Assembly: GCF_047511655.1 (NCBI RefSeq)
Contig: NC_133395.1
Location: 70,217,910 to 70,281,909, forward strand
Length of the DNA: 64,000 bases
Direction of reading: 5' to 3'
Source of the DNA: Castor canadensis
Lineage: Eukaryota; Chordata; Mammalia; Rodentia; Castoridae
The notes beneath the pieces are model-generated. The model saw only the letters and a list, made by a program, of their open reading frames with translations. It was not told where the DNA came from and did no database searches. How positions within the stretch are numbered: the stretch's first letter is position 1; each line of letters opens with the position of its first letter. This document shows, piece after piece, positions 24,500 through 60,700 of the stretch. The position numbers were made by a program, and so were the translations under genes.

Positions 24500-24815
24500 A
24501 ATGTGGGTACTGTTATATCAGTATTTGCACCCCCCCCCCATTCATATTTTCCCACCTAGTCCCTAATGTGATAGTATTAGGAGGTGGAACTTTTGGGGGA
24601 GGTGGTTAAGTCATAGGGGCAGACCCCTCATGAATGAAACTAGTGCCCTTATATAAAAGAGGACCAAGGGAGATTATCTGTCCCTTCCATTATGTGAGGC
24701 TGTACAAAGTGACATGTGTCAAGGAGTTCTCACTGGACTCCAAATCTGCTAGAATCTTTATCTTGGCCTTCCCAGCCTGCAGAGCTGTGAGCAATAAATC
24801 CAGTGTAATTTGGCT
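24500..24815 (+). mobile_element. MaLR-type LTR remnant with C10 run
   Basis: The text gatagtattaggaggtggaa, agacccctcatgaatgaaac and gagctgtgagcaataaatcc follows MLT1/MST-type order. A C10 run is at 24,530-24,539. Confidence 0.55.
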
Positions 24816-25097
24816 ATAGCTGCTCAAATGAACTAGGGCAGGTGCTAAAGAAGGCTTGTGTACAAGTGCCATGTACACAGTGAGCAGGGAACCTACTGGG
24901 CAGTGGAGGGGAGGCTTCCTAGAAGAGGAAGCACTGGGGCTAGGCACCATGAGAAGAAAAGTGTTCCTCAGGAGGGGTGGCCAAGATGCAGACCTGAAAG
25001 CCACTGAAGGAAGGGAAAGACAAGAATAGTGGTCCAAATTTCTGTGATGGGTCTACAAATTCAAAGTGGTCCCAGGAACCAATTTGAGCCAATTTGA

Positions 25098-25283
25098 GCT
25101 GGTGGCTCATGCCTGTAATCCTAGCTATCAGGAGGTAGAGGTCAGAAGAATCACAGTTCGAAGCCATCCAGGGCAAATAGTTTGCCAGACCCTATCTCAA
25201 TAAAACCCATCACAAAAAAAGGATTGGTGAAGTGGTTCAAGGTGTAGGCCCCGAGTTCAAGCCCCAGTACCACACACACACAC
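25098..25283 (+). mobile_element. Composite SINE, one B1-like unit plus ID-like unit
   Basis: Forward: ggtggctcatgcctgtaatc, a B1-like body, then gaagtggttcaaggtgtagg and gttcaagccccagtaccaca. The tail is a short CA repeat. Confidence 0.85.
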
Positions 25284-25397
25284 CAAGCCAATTTGCATAG
25301 TTTTAATGTTTCAAAATGCACTTTTTTACAGAAGTGTAACAACACACACAGATTATCACTTTATAGCTCTGTGAATGTTCCCATTGGAAACCTACCT

Positions 25398-25733
25398 GGT
25401 ATATTAGTTATCTTTTCATCACCGTGATCAAAGAACCTGACAGAAACAATTTAAAGGAGGAACAACTTATTTTGCCTCATGATTTGGAGGGCTCAGTCTA
25501 TGACTGTTTTGGCCCTGGTGGGAGCATGTCCTCAGAAGACAGGAAAGAGAACACAGCAGGAAGGGGCCAGGGATAATATGCCACCAAGAACCCGCCCCCA
25601 GTGACCTACTTCCTCCAGCTAGGCCTCCATCCTAAAGTTTCCACAACCTCCAAAAATAGGACCACCACCTAGGGACCAAGTGTTCAACACATGAGCCTCT
25701 GGGGAACATTTCATGGTAAAACCTAACACCGAG
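25398..25733 (-). mobile_element. MaLR-type LTR remnant, reverse orientation
   Basis: Read on the minus strand it has ccccagaggctcatgtgttg, ctggaggaagtaggtcactg and a tail with gcaaaataagttgttcctcc, the same order as the copies at 2,362 and 19,763. Confidence 0.6.
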
Positions 25734-25799
25734 CTCTGAAATAGAGCCCAGCACCTTAGAATAAAATTCCAGTGCTCTACACATCCCCTCATGGTCATT

Positions 25800-26220
25800 A
25801 CTAGTCACTTAATTCTAGTGGCCAAAAGTAACCATTCTTCTGAGGTCTAACAGAATATTATCAGTTCTATCGGTTTTACGTAAATGGAATCTGATGTTAC
25901 CTACTCGCTTGTGTCTGACTTTGAAGGTCACATCTATACTTGGTTATTAGAAACAAAGTTGCTAAGAGCATTCTTTTCTATGTCTATGGAAATAACTAAT
26001 AGGTAGTTTCCAGAATAATGTGCCCAGTTTTTGGATTCTGATCAGAAGCCACACATATCAGAAGCTCTTACATCAAACCATCTGTCAGCTCCCTCTTGGA
26101 GCATGTATTCTTTTGGATCTATACCTAAACATGGGATTACTGGGTTGTACATAGGCTGGGAATATAACTTCCTGTCAAATTGGGATTGTGTCACATTTTT
26201 CTAAGCAGGGTAAGGGTACT
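25800..26220 (-). mobile_element. Old L1 3' fragment
   Basis: The text gtaaatggaatctgatgtta, ctatacctaaacatgggatt and actgggttgtac resembles an ancient L1 3' region read in reverse. Confidence 0.5.
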
Positions 26221-26749
26221 GGAGGTAGGGAGCTGGGTCATATAAGGGTTCTTTGATTTGATCTCAAACACTCAAAAGTACAGTTTTGACCAACTTAAAT
26301 GGAGGAGGAGAAAAATATTTCTTGGCCCTCAACCAAAGCAAACTGGAGCATCTGTAAGTATGAGGGAAATTCTCCACGTAATAGCGATCAGGGTTGCTAA
26401 GAGTCTTAGTGATTTCTTAGTGAAAGGCTGATGACTCTAGAAGAAAAAGATGACTTTACTTCCTTATTTCAGAATATAAAGTTCAGGAAAAGACTTTGGG
26501 AAGTCCAGTTCAGGTCATGTCCTACTTCTGACCAGTCACTCATTTTGTGGGAGAGGATGTGCCATGGTTAGGCAGGCCTGAGTCCAGTAAGCCCCAGGAC
26601 TGGGTGCTAACAATTTGTCATCCCAACAGATCACATGATAGGAAGGGGAGGAGACATTTCCCCAGAGAAAATACATAGCAGATAAATAAGAAAGGACACT
26701 GAGCAGATGCAAATAATGCATGTTCACTAGACTGTGGACGGTAATGACC

Positions 26750-26960
26750 ATCTGTTGAACTCTACTGAGCTGAGTGATCTGCTAGGTGCTTGACATATGC
26801 TATGCGTTTGAATACTCAGAACAGTACATAATGGTGGTATTACTATCATCCCCACTTTAACTGTTGATGGAAGTAACATGCTATTTTCAAAGTGAGGCAT
26901 CCAGTTATTCTAATGTGGTCTTAGGTCACAATCCCAGATTCTCTTACCCCAAAGTATCTG
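26750..26960 (-). mobile_element. MIR remnant
   Basis: Reverse MIR order: gtgatctgctaggtgcttga, gtattactatcatccccact, aagtgaggcatccag. Confidence 0.5.
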
Positions 26961-29399
26961 TCAGCTTTTCTTCCAAATGGATGAATGCACGTTAAAAATG
27001 ATAATTTAGAAAATTAAATATCTCATTTGTTGCACCTTACTGGGAATTGCTATTATTAGTGTTTTTTTGGTTTGCTTTTTAGTGCCACTGGGATTTGAAC
27101 TGAGAGCCTCATACTTACTAACCACTTGAGCTGCACCTCCAGTCACTTTTTGCTTTAGTTATTTTTCCAAATAGGGTCTTACACTTTTGCCTGGGCCCAA
27201 CATTGGACTGAGTTCCTCCTACAAGCTTCCCTTGTAGCTGAGACTACAGTTGAACCTTAAAAGAAGGGTCCACAAGTTGAGTGATAACTGGAGCATGAAG
27301 TTTTACAGATGGTGCCACAGTGCAGGGCAGGGCAGGGCAATTTGAGGCTGCCTTGTGCTGGGGTAATTGGAAGAGGGATATCTGTGGCTCCTGGCCATAC
27401 CAGCCAACTTTGCCATTTCACCCAGTAATCTGGTGGTCATCTGTTTACCCATATGTTCAGTAAATAACATCTTGCTAAGAATCTACTCTGAATCCAAAAA
27501 CATGAAAGAGTCTCAGTGCCCGAGAAGTTCACAGCCATGGGAAGAAGAGATAAGTTTGTTGTGACAGTGCTACTGCTCCCTGCTGTGATGGTGACATGTC
27601 AGGCTTGGGGAAGCCAAGCCAGTGCTCAGGGAAGGCTTCACATAGAAGGCACCTCTGGATTGAAGTCTGTAAGGAAAAGAAGCAGTGTTACGATGTTAGA
27701 ATTCTTTAAAGTATCTAGTATAGATATGTGATGTGCCGATTTATACTCTATTTTAGGGACAGTTGAAATGTGCATTCCTGATCATTTAAGTCAGAAAGTC
27801 AATTCCAGACTCCTAAGGGGAACCAGAGGCTTTATTAGTTGAAATATTACATACTAAAGATGGCTTTTCAGTGGGAGAAATTATTGACTTCTAAATTAGC
27901 ATAAGATGACAGAAATGGTCTTTCATGATGAAAATAGTGGTGCTTAGTATATATGAATTCAGTGTACACTGGTTAATGTATTTGAGAGCCCTTTCCTGTC
28001 TTTCTATAACCAGGACATAAGCGTGCTCTCCTGGGATGGTGCCCAAGATGTGATATCTAAATGGTTGGTTTAGATGATTCTGGCTGCTGATTACATTACA
28101 AGGCTCGTGGGATCCCATTTCCAGATGACTGGTGCTTCTGCTTTGGGTATACCATCAATAAAAAAATGGTTGTCAGATCACCTTAAAGGAACAGCCCTTG
28201 GACTTCAACAAACTCACAAAAGAGTTGCAGGAATGTTCTTATGGCTGCTTGTTAAGATGTGTTTAAAAAGTATTTACATGTGGCAGAACTTGATTCTGAA
28301 AGCTGTTTTCATCGTAACATAGTGAGAGCATGGGGCTTGCGACCATTTTTACCTGCCAAACATACTGTGCATGACCAAGTGAGTTCAGCTGAATTTTCTA
28401 CAAAAGTTAAAGTGGGCGATGTGGGCAGAGAGGCGCCCAGGCAGGATAAACTCAGACAGGGGGAGTCCTCAAGCACTTATAGATGGATGGGCAGGCCTGG
28501 GGTGTGGTCACCTCGGGGGGAGTGACCAGGAAGATTTGTCCTTCATGAAGGAAGGGCTCTAATGGGTTTGGATTTTAGCCCTCTAATTGTGTGGTTGAAA
28601 AATGTGCCCAATGTCACCACATCAGCTGGTCAGCAGGTTTGGGGAGAGTTCAGATGATGGTGGGGGGAAGAAGGGAGCACTTTCAGGGCACTTGAGGAAG
28701 CAGCAGGCTGCTAAAGTCATTGACAGGCTGAGAAGGGCAGGGTTGAGGCAGCCAGCAGAGGTTTCTGGTTTGGGGATAGGATGGAGAGAGTGAGAGGGGC
28801 CAGCTATTGTGGGGTACCCGGTGGCTCTGTCCTTTTCCAGATAGAGGCATTACTTGCAGTTCTGTGACTGTCTGGGCCTGTTTGGACTGCAGCCTTGTTG
28901 CAGCCCGCCCTTCCCCTGCCCCCATACACACACTGATTTGCTTGGTTGAAGTCCCATCAGCAGTCCTCCTGCCTCCCACTGTGCTGTGGCCAGCAGCTGC
29001 CAGACTCTTCCAGGTCTCTGTCCCTGCCTGTGCCATGCTTGGTTGATGATGAGTTCCACACAGTATGATTTCAAATGAAATAGCATTATCTGATGATACT
29101 CATGTAAGGTGTTATAGCCTTCATTATTTAGTTTCTTTTAAATAAAATAAAAAGAACCCCAAAAAAGTAGATTATGCCGAATAGACCACCAGGGCTGTTT
29201 CCTCTGATCACTGTTGCCCCAAATCCCTGCCAGACGGTCAGGCAGAGCAGCTTGTTTTCCAGCAAACAACGGGGCCTCATTAGGGTTGCATTTCTTGTTT
29301 TCAGATGCAGGCCCTTACAAAGGGCCCTGCTGATTCCTTAAACTTGTGTGACAACATGACAGATGCATATGAGTGAAGTGTCCAATGAAATGTGAAACA
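26961..29399. other. Unique sequence just downstream of NBEA
   Basis: Contains one composite SINE. The stretch 28,400-29,060 is more GC-rich than its surroundings, but no conserved protein or promoter was recognised in it. The block 29,160-29,395, next to the 3' UTR end, is unique and might be conserved. Confidence 0.55.
27063..27253 (-). mobile_element. Composite SINE
   Basis: Reverse-oriented ID-like end (ccacttgagctgcacctcca) followed by a B1-like unit (atagggtcttacacttttgc, gtagctgagactacag). Confidence 0.75.
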
Positions 29400-29420
29400 A
29401 TCAGTGAATTCTTTGCATAT

Positions 29421-29426
29421 TTTATT
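29421..29426 (-). terminator. NBEA: Candidate NBEA polyadenylation signal
   Basis: On the minus strand this is AATAAA, followed by ATATGCAAAGAATTCACTG and then the T-rich stretch TGTTTCACATTTCATTGG. Cleavage would fall near 29395-29410. It is the hexamer that best fits the expected UTR length. Use of it is inferred. Confidence 0.6.
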
Positions 29427-31130
29427 TTTCTTTTTTTGATTTCCAACTCACACACATCTGGCATATTTTACATCTTTGCAATAAAACATGGTTACAATAG
29501 CTTAAGGAATTTATATATCCAAAATATTTCACCATGATCTCAAGATGAAATGAACTTGTCTTCCAGATGTTCAGTATCCTCCCAGTTCTAAGCTACAAAC
29601 TCAAGATATTGCTTACAGCCTGGTGATGAATAACTTAATCATTACACTGATTCCCCATAATTTCAGAATTTCATAAATACAAACAACAATGAAGAAGGAA
29701 TAATTCAGTGCTAAAACTTACTAGTACAAGGTGGATAACAAATAAGTAATCACATCAATAAATAATGATATGTTTCTGGTGCAAAGTGCCAATACAAAGA
29801 ACCCATTATCTTGCTTTATCTTTTTAAATAAATGACTGCAAGTGAGTGTAAATTCTGAGAAAATTACATTCCTGTAACATGCCTCATAGCCCTACCGACA
29901 CAATATGTACATCTATGACAATACAGTCACCAAATATACAAAGAAGAAACATGAATAAAGTATATACCCCTGGGTGTATAACTGGATCAGTACAATGTAT
30001 GGAAAATCATTTGATAGCCATCATTTTACATCATAGAAGATGAAGTGCCTTAGGCTAAGAATGTGACTTTAGGTGAGAATTTCACAAGAACTTAAAAGAG
30101 TATCTTCAGTTATTGTTGTAATAAAGTCTGACTTGTTATTAAAGAAACTAAGCTATTCATGAACCAAAGAGGGAAAAAAAAACAGTTAGCATCATTCTCC
30201 TCCCCAAATGTACAAACACTAAGCCTGTGGGATGACTCTGGAAGAGATGTCCAGGTGTTGGGAAGTCATTACTGTGGAACTAATGATCATGACTCCTATC
30301 ATACAATAAAAACCAGGACCTCATCCCTAAGCCCCCTTCCTGCTGTGTCTTCAAATTATAAAGGGTAGGGCTGAATTTTCTTTGTATAAAGTACCAAAAA
30401 TGGCAAATAATGGCTTAGTATCCAAATGTTTTATGAGCAAATTTCACTTAGAAGGGATGAATTTAGATTAAAAAGTGAAAACCATATTTTGGTGAATATG
30501 TCAAAAATTATTGATTGAGCCCAAATTCAACCCTTTCATACAAGCTGTGTCCTTGGACAGATCGTTCTGTTTCATAGCATGAATGCACCTATTCCATTGA
30601 GACATCGGAGTAAAGAACATGCAAGTTGTAACTCCACAATAAAATTAAGAAACGTTTTGTTCTTTATACAAGGTTTTACTTTTACAAAAGTATCCCTTTA
30701 AATAAGATGCATCTGATGTACAAAGTATCAAACGTGATTTTTTTTCTCAGCTTGAAAAGAGGCTGGAAATGGGATGCAGGTTAGGTTCAAAGCTTAAACT
30801 TTGTAACAACTGGACACAAGGTTCCTCAGAATTGTCAAAAGTCTCTTGTGACACATCCTACAACCTTTTCTCAATAAACAACAATATATGAAATAATTAC
30901 CAAAACATCTCCTAATTCATATAATTTACATGATATAAGCTTGCTTGATAGCAGCTGGTGTTCAGTCCTGAAAAAACACACAAAGTGAAATGGTTGCTGA
31001 CTACAATGGACAGCTATTGCTGGGTGTGATGGAATGTACAAACAGAGGCTGATGCAGACGAGTGTTCCCACCAGAGATATTGCCTTTCCATGCAGCACTT
31101 GTGCTCTCACTTGAACTTGGATTCTGGTTT

Positions 31131-31136
31131 TTTATT
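31131..31136 (-). promoter_or_regulatory. NBEA: AATAAA hexamer six bases after the NBEA stop codon
   Basis: The sequence after TGA is AGAGAAATAAAAAACC, so a perfect AATAAA sits almost directly after the stop. If used, the 3' UTR would be only tens of bases long. Whether it is used cannot be told from sequence. Confidence 0.35.
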
Positions 31137-31141
31137 TCTCT

Positions 31142-55816
<24,675 letters not shown>

Positions 55817-56503
55817 TCAAACAGAGAGGTCAACACACTCTTGACAATGCAAGTGTATTCCAAGTCAGCCATGAAAAAAGGCCAGAAAATTCGCCGGGTG
55901 CTCTTTTCCCAGGGTGCAGAATCATCCAAGTGTTAGTATTTTGTAGACAAGCGTTGCTTCTCCTTCCAAACATGCTTCAGTTAGCCACATCACCATTCTT
56001 ATTACCAGAAGCTGGGTAAATCTGGAAATGCTAATGTGTGATTTCATGCGTGCAAGTAAACACAAAAGAACACTTTTAACACTAAATATGGCCATATATA
56101 CCTTAATAAAGTCCTTTGTCAGGAGGAATGTATGGGGATCTCTAATGAAATAAGTTTCTGGAATCTTAATGGGAAAAGAAAATGAGACATAAAGTTCATA
56201 TTGATACTACATAAAATTCAGAAATTCATACATTTCAATCACTTCAGAGGGCAATCAGTAGAAAGAACATTAAGACTTTTATATAATAATTGCAAAAATG
56301 CATTTTAGCTTGCTCTGCCTCTGCTCTTTTAAAACAAATGGGCATTAATTAATTTCTCTCAAAATTTTATGGAACTCACCTAAAAAATAAAGAATTCTTT
56401 GAGTATCCTGAGCTATACAATATTTTGTTAAAGCCTGTGCAGATGGAATTATTAATAGGATTTTATGCCTTCTAAAACTTATACCTCAAACTGTCTGGAC
56501 CTT

Positions 56504-56539
<36 letters not shown>

Positions 56540-56562
56540 AAGGAGAGAGAGAGAGAGAGAGA
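56504..56562 (+). repeat. Compound (TG)n(AG)n microsatellite
   Basis: A TG run of about 21 bases directly followed by an AG run of about 38 bases with one interruption. Confidence 0.95.
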
Positions 56563-58139
56563 TTCTTCACATAAATTCTATAGGTAAAATATTTCAACAT
56601 AGTTAGACCAAGAAACATTTTTTTCTGAAATACTGTATGTAATATAAGTCAATGAGAAGAACCCAATATTTACTATGATCATTACTATGTTACCATGCTA
56701 ATTTTTCCCCTTAAAATTGTGTGCAATTTGGTTGCACATAAAAGTGAAATATGAAAACTGTTGCTAAGTGCTTAAAGGCATGCAGGTAAGTTGGTAGATG
56801 GCTCTTGGCACAGCGCTGCCACTAATCACATTGCAATCTACAATTCTAATTTATAAAATACTTAAATTTAACAATCTGTCCTCCAAGACTGCATTTTATA
56901 GAAATGTTTTCAATAAAAGTGTGAACTTTCAAATTTATTAGCCATATTAAACATGAATGGATCATTATCCACCATATTTTAGCAATTGCATAAATGGGAC
57001 TTTGGTACTTTTATTTGCAGAGGCAATGGGATGAATTATTAAATCTCTTTAAGTGCTGTCCAATTTTAATGTATACACTTATTTGCATGGTGTCTACTCA
57101 TATGTAAAGTGTGACAATTTAAAGTGTAGTAGGTATCATATAGATATCATACCTTATCTCCCCAGTGCAAGATTTATGATTATAAAAGGGGGAAGAGGCC
57201 ATTTCTGGTTAGGTTCACATTAACAATAAACTCTTGAGAATTATTTGGGGAAAAAGCAGTAATTTTACTGTTAACATTGCCCTAGTTAGCAAATGTCCAA
57301 TATCTAGCTTAAGTATCATAAACAGTTAAAGACTCTCTAACAATAGGTACTTTTGCCTGTGTTTTCACTCCTCCAAGAAAAAGGACCCCATGAGGGTGAG
57401 GATTTGGGGGTAAAATTACACATATCTAATCTCTAGATTGGTGTCTTACACTTAGTGAAGGAATGAATCAGCATTTCTTCAGTGACTTGACTTTTTTTTT
57501 TCCTCAAAGAGGAGTATTAAAATTACACTAGAAAATTAGGAAATTGACATAATTTCCAGATTTTCTGTACAGATGTCTTCGGTGGCTCTCATTGCTGACC
57601 CTTTGGGACTGAGGCAGAGCCATGGGAGTGGTATCAACCTCACTCTTTCATTAAGACATTCTATTCTCTACACTGAACGTTTAATCTTTTAGAACTACAA
57701 TGGATCCTTCTTCCTATCTTCCTTCAGATGCCTTTATGAACCAAAGGATCTTATTTCAATATTTATCCTTTAGGATCTTGTAGTCCTGCCTGCCTTCCTT
57801 ACCGTCTGATTTAAAATTTTACAGGTCTTTCTGATGTTGAAAAGGCATGCTGTCTCCTTTCAGTTCCAGTTCTAGTAATTAACACACATTTGAAAGGAGA
57901 GTGAGCATCTGCTGTGATTCTTCACCTGCTCTGGAATCCTGTTTTTATTCTGCCTTTTAAGATGTCATAGATGGCTTCCTTGTTGAGAATATAAGTACTG
58001 GGCCTGAGAGACCAGTCCACTGAGATGCAGGACCCATTCTGCAACCCATGAATCTGGACGATTTAAGTTATCTAGACAGCTACTCCTTATGTAGGAGAAA
58101 ACTCTCCCCTGATGCTACCCTAGGCAAGTTCTTTGCTTC

Positions 58140-58310
58140 CAGGACTTCTTAATCATACTGAATGCCCTCCATATTCTCACAGTGCATTTCCCCTTTATTA
58201 TGGAATTTAATACACAATTACACATATATGTCTGTTTGCTTGGTAAATTTCTGCAGATTAGGACAGTGGCTTGGTCCTAAAAGAGAACCCTAAAGTATTT
58301 CCTGAATATA
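58140..58310 (+). mobile_element. L2-like remnant
   Basis: Text resembling the L2 3' part: tgtctgtttgcttgg, attaggacagtggcttgg. Weak. Confidence 0.35.
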
Positions 58311-58839
58311 GAAGTGGGGTGGTAGTAGGGCATCAGTGCCAAACTGAAAGTTATTCTAGAAAAAGTGAAGAATATAGACACCAAAAGCAGAGAAAACACC
58401 AGAGTCCTTTACTTATCCGATTTAATATCACAATGCAATTAAGATGACAATCACATGTTGGATGTGGATGCCAATGTACACAAAGTCAGACAGCTGACTG
58501 CCCTCAGGAAGTTTGTAGCCCCAGAAGGAAAGAAGATGTGTACATTGATGCACACATCAGGTAGGACTGGTGGAGGCAAGGCACACTGTCCTGAGAGTCT
58601 ATGAGGAGGGAGTACTGCTCTCAGAAAGGGAATTACAGATAAAGGACATAAATTTGAAGGTTAAGTAAGAATTAGATAGTCAGCAGCATGAAACAATTTT
58701 TGACCGTTATAGAATTGTCCCCTCAATAATTTCCAAATATGTCAAGTTTTAAAAAAGTTACTTAATGGTAATTGTAAGATAGTTTACTTCCATATTATCA
58801 GAAATGGCATTTTAAAATTATACAAATTTCAGGGGATGA

Positions 58840-58925
58840 ATTCAAGTATGATATATTGTAAGAACTTTTGTAAATGCCACAGTATACCCCCACCCAGCAC
58901 AACAATAAAAAAGTTGTGAATATTA
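58840..58925 (+). mobile_element. L1-like 3' terminus
   Basis: The text gtaagaacttttgtaaatgc, cacagtatacccccacccag and cacaacaataaaaaagttg is a second copy of the 46,800 sequence. Confidence 0.45.
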
Positions 58926-59029
58926 AAAAAAAATTGAATTAAAAAACAAATAAAATTATATACATTTCTCCTCTGTATGTTGTGCTCATGGGTAAGACGG
59001 ATTCAATGTCATCTTTATGTATTCATAGA

Positions 59030-59140
59030 ATGTATATTTATCGAGCGCCTACTGCATTATTAGGTACCATTTTAGATACTTGTGATTCTCAAACAAGACC
59101 AATGAGATCCCTGCCCTCATAGAACTTCCCTTCAGCCTAA
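59030..59140 (-). mobile_element. L2/MIR-like remnant
   Basis: Text atttatcgagcgcctactgc and gatccctgccctcatagaac matches the common 3' end of L2/MIR-type elements read in reverse. Confidence 0.6.
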
Positions 59141-60080
59141 GGTCACATGCAGGCATTCCATGGCCTAGATTCAGCTCACAGACATGACTTCTACTTGAAC
59201 CACCATTTACAGTTTAGGAAATTTCACACAATAAGTTGGAGCTTTTAGCTTCTCTCCAAAAAATTAGATCTGTCAATACTACATCAGCATTTATGCACAG
59301 GACCCATTTCCTGGTGTTGAGGCATGGTTGCCCTTTTGGAAGGCCACCACTGATGTGACTCATGTGTGAATTGCCATCTGGTCTGCTTCACTTGTTCATT
59401 CCTGGTCTGGTTATTATAGACTTTGGGGTCTGTGAATCCTCTCAAAATCTAATATCTATGAATACTCATGAGTACGTGTCAAGTGTATGGCAAAAGACTA
59501 AAGCTTTGTAAATGTCTGTTAACCTTCCTTGAATCTAAGATGTTATCCAATATTAGAAGCATCATTATTGTACATGCTACTAAGGTAAAGAACGATCCAA
59601 TTAAATTGATACATCATATGACTGATGTAAGAGATCATATTTGGAGTGTTCAGGTATGAAAATGATAAGCATCTTTTTAAATCTTCCTTCACTTTAAAAA
59701 ATTTTTTGTATGCACATTAGAATCAAAGTAAATTTGTAATATAAAATAACAGGTAAGTTTATGTATTCTATACAAATCTACCAAGGCAAATAGGCTTAAA
59801 ACACTAGATTTTTCAAAATAAAATGTGACTGCCAAACCTTTGGTACTCTACAAATCTGAATACCCACATATCCATTAGTGAACTACCCTTTGGTAGAAGA
59901 ACATGAAAATATACATTGGCGTAAACTTAAAAAACATTCTTAGGCCTTTGTAATCACTGAATTGGTATCTTGGAGTTAAGCTTCTTATGTGCATCCTTTA
60001 TTCATTTATGTAAATTTGTTATTTAAGATTCAGGAAAGATAAAGTATATAAACCATGCTAATCTTAAGTGAATAGCTGGA

Positions 60081-60127
60081 GTGTGTGTGTGTGTGTGTGT
60101 GCATGTACGCACGCTCACGCACGCATA
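60081..60127 (+). repeat. (TG)n followed by alternating CA/CG tract
   Basis: A TG run passing into gcatgtacgcacgctcacgc|acgcat, an alternating purine-pyrimidine sequence. Confidence 0.9.
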
Positions 60128-60299
60128 TGTTTCTCCCCTTATTAAGATAGGGCTGTGGAATGGAACTGGGAAATGGAAGCCTCCATTCCTTGATCTGGAT
60201 TGTAGTTATAGGAGAGTGTACATATAGAGGTAATCTCCCCAGTCAATTATTCCCATTACACACTTCTGTCAAAATAATCACTATTTTGATGTTTATCAA

Positions 60300-60700
60300 C
60301 ATTGATGTTTCTTGAATTTCTAATAAGTAGAATCACACACTATGCATTTTCTTTATCTTCTTTTGGTCAACATGTCTGTGAGATTTATTCTTGTATTAGC
60401 TATAAATCTTTTAATGTTGTATAGTGTTCCATTACATTATATTATATAACTCATAACTTTTCCTGTTAATGGATATTTGGGTTGCAATAGTTTCAAGTTA
60501 TCATAAATAAAGTTGCTTAGAATAAGTCTGTGCATGTCTTTTGATGGAAGTAAGCGTCTATTGCTGTTGGATGTATTTTTGGATGATATAGGGTGGTCAA
60601 GTCATGAGGCAGGATGTGTTTAGTTTTCCTGCCCAACTGTCCTCCAAAATGGTTGTTTTGATCTTGCATATCTATTTTTGTACTTGTGAACCTAGGATGT
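60300..60700 (-). mobile_element. Old L1 3' fragment
   Basis: The text taagtagaatcacacactat, gtatagtgttccattacatt, aatggatatttgggttgcaa and actgtcctccaaaatggttg follows an ancient L1 in reverse order. Confidence 0.65.

Larger units (their letters stand above)
29400..31141 (-). other. NBEA: NBEA 3' untranslated region (probable extent)
   Basis: The region after the stop is AT-rich and unique, with no SINE, LINE or LTR remnant that I can recognise, while both flanks are rich in them. An AATAAA hexamer at 29426-29421 gives a plausible end after about 1.7 kb, close to the length I recall for the human 3' UTR. The exact cleavage site is inferred. Confidence 0.75.

Noticed and set aside
28400..29060. 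GC-richer block considered as a CpG island or exon of another gene
   Set aside because: CpG dinucleotides are few, the open frames overlap on both strands, and no splice-site pattern or familiar protein was found.
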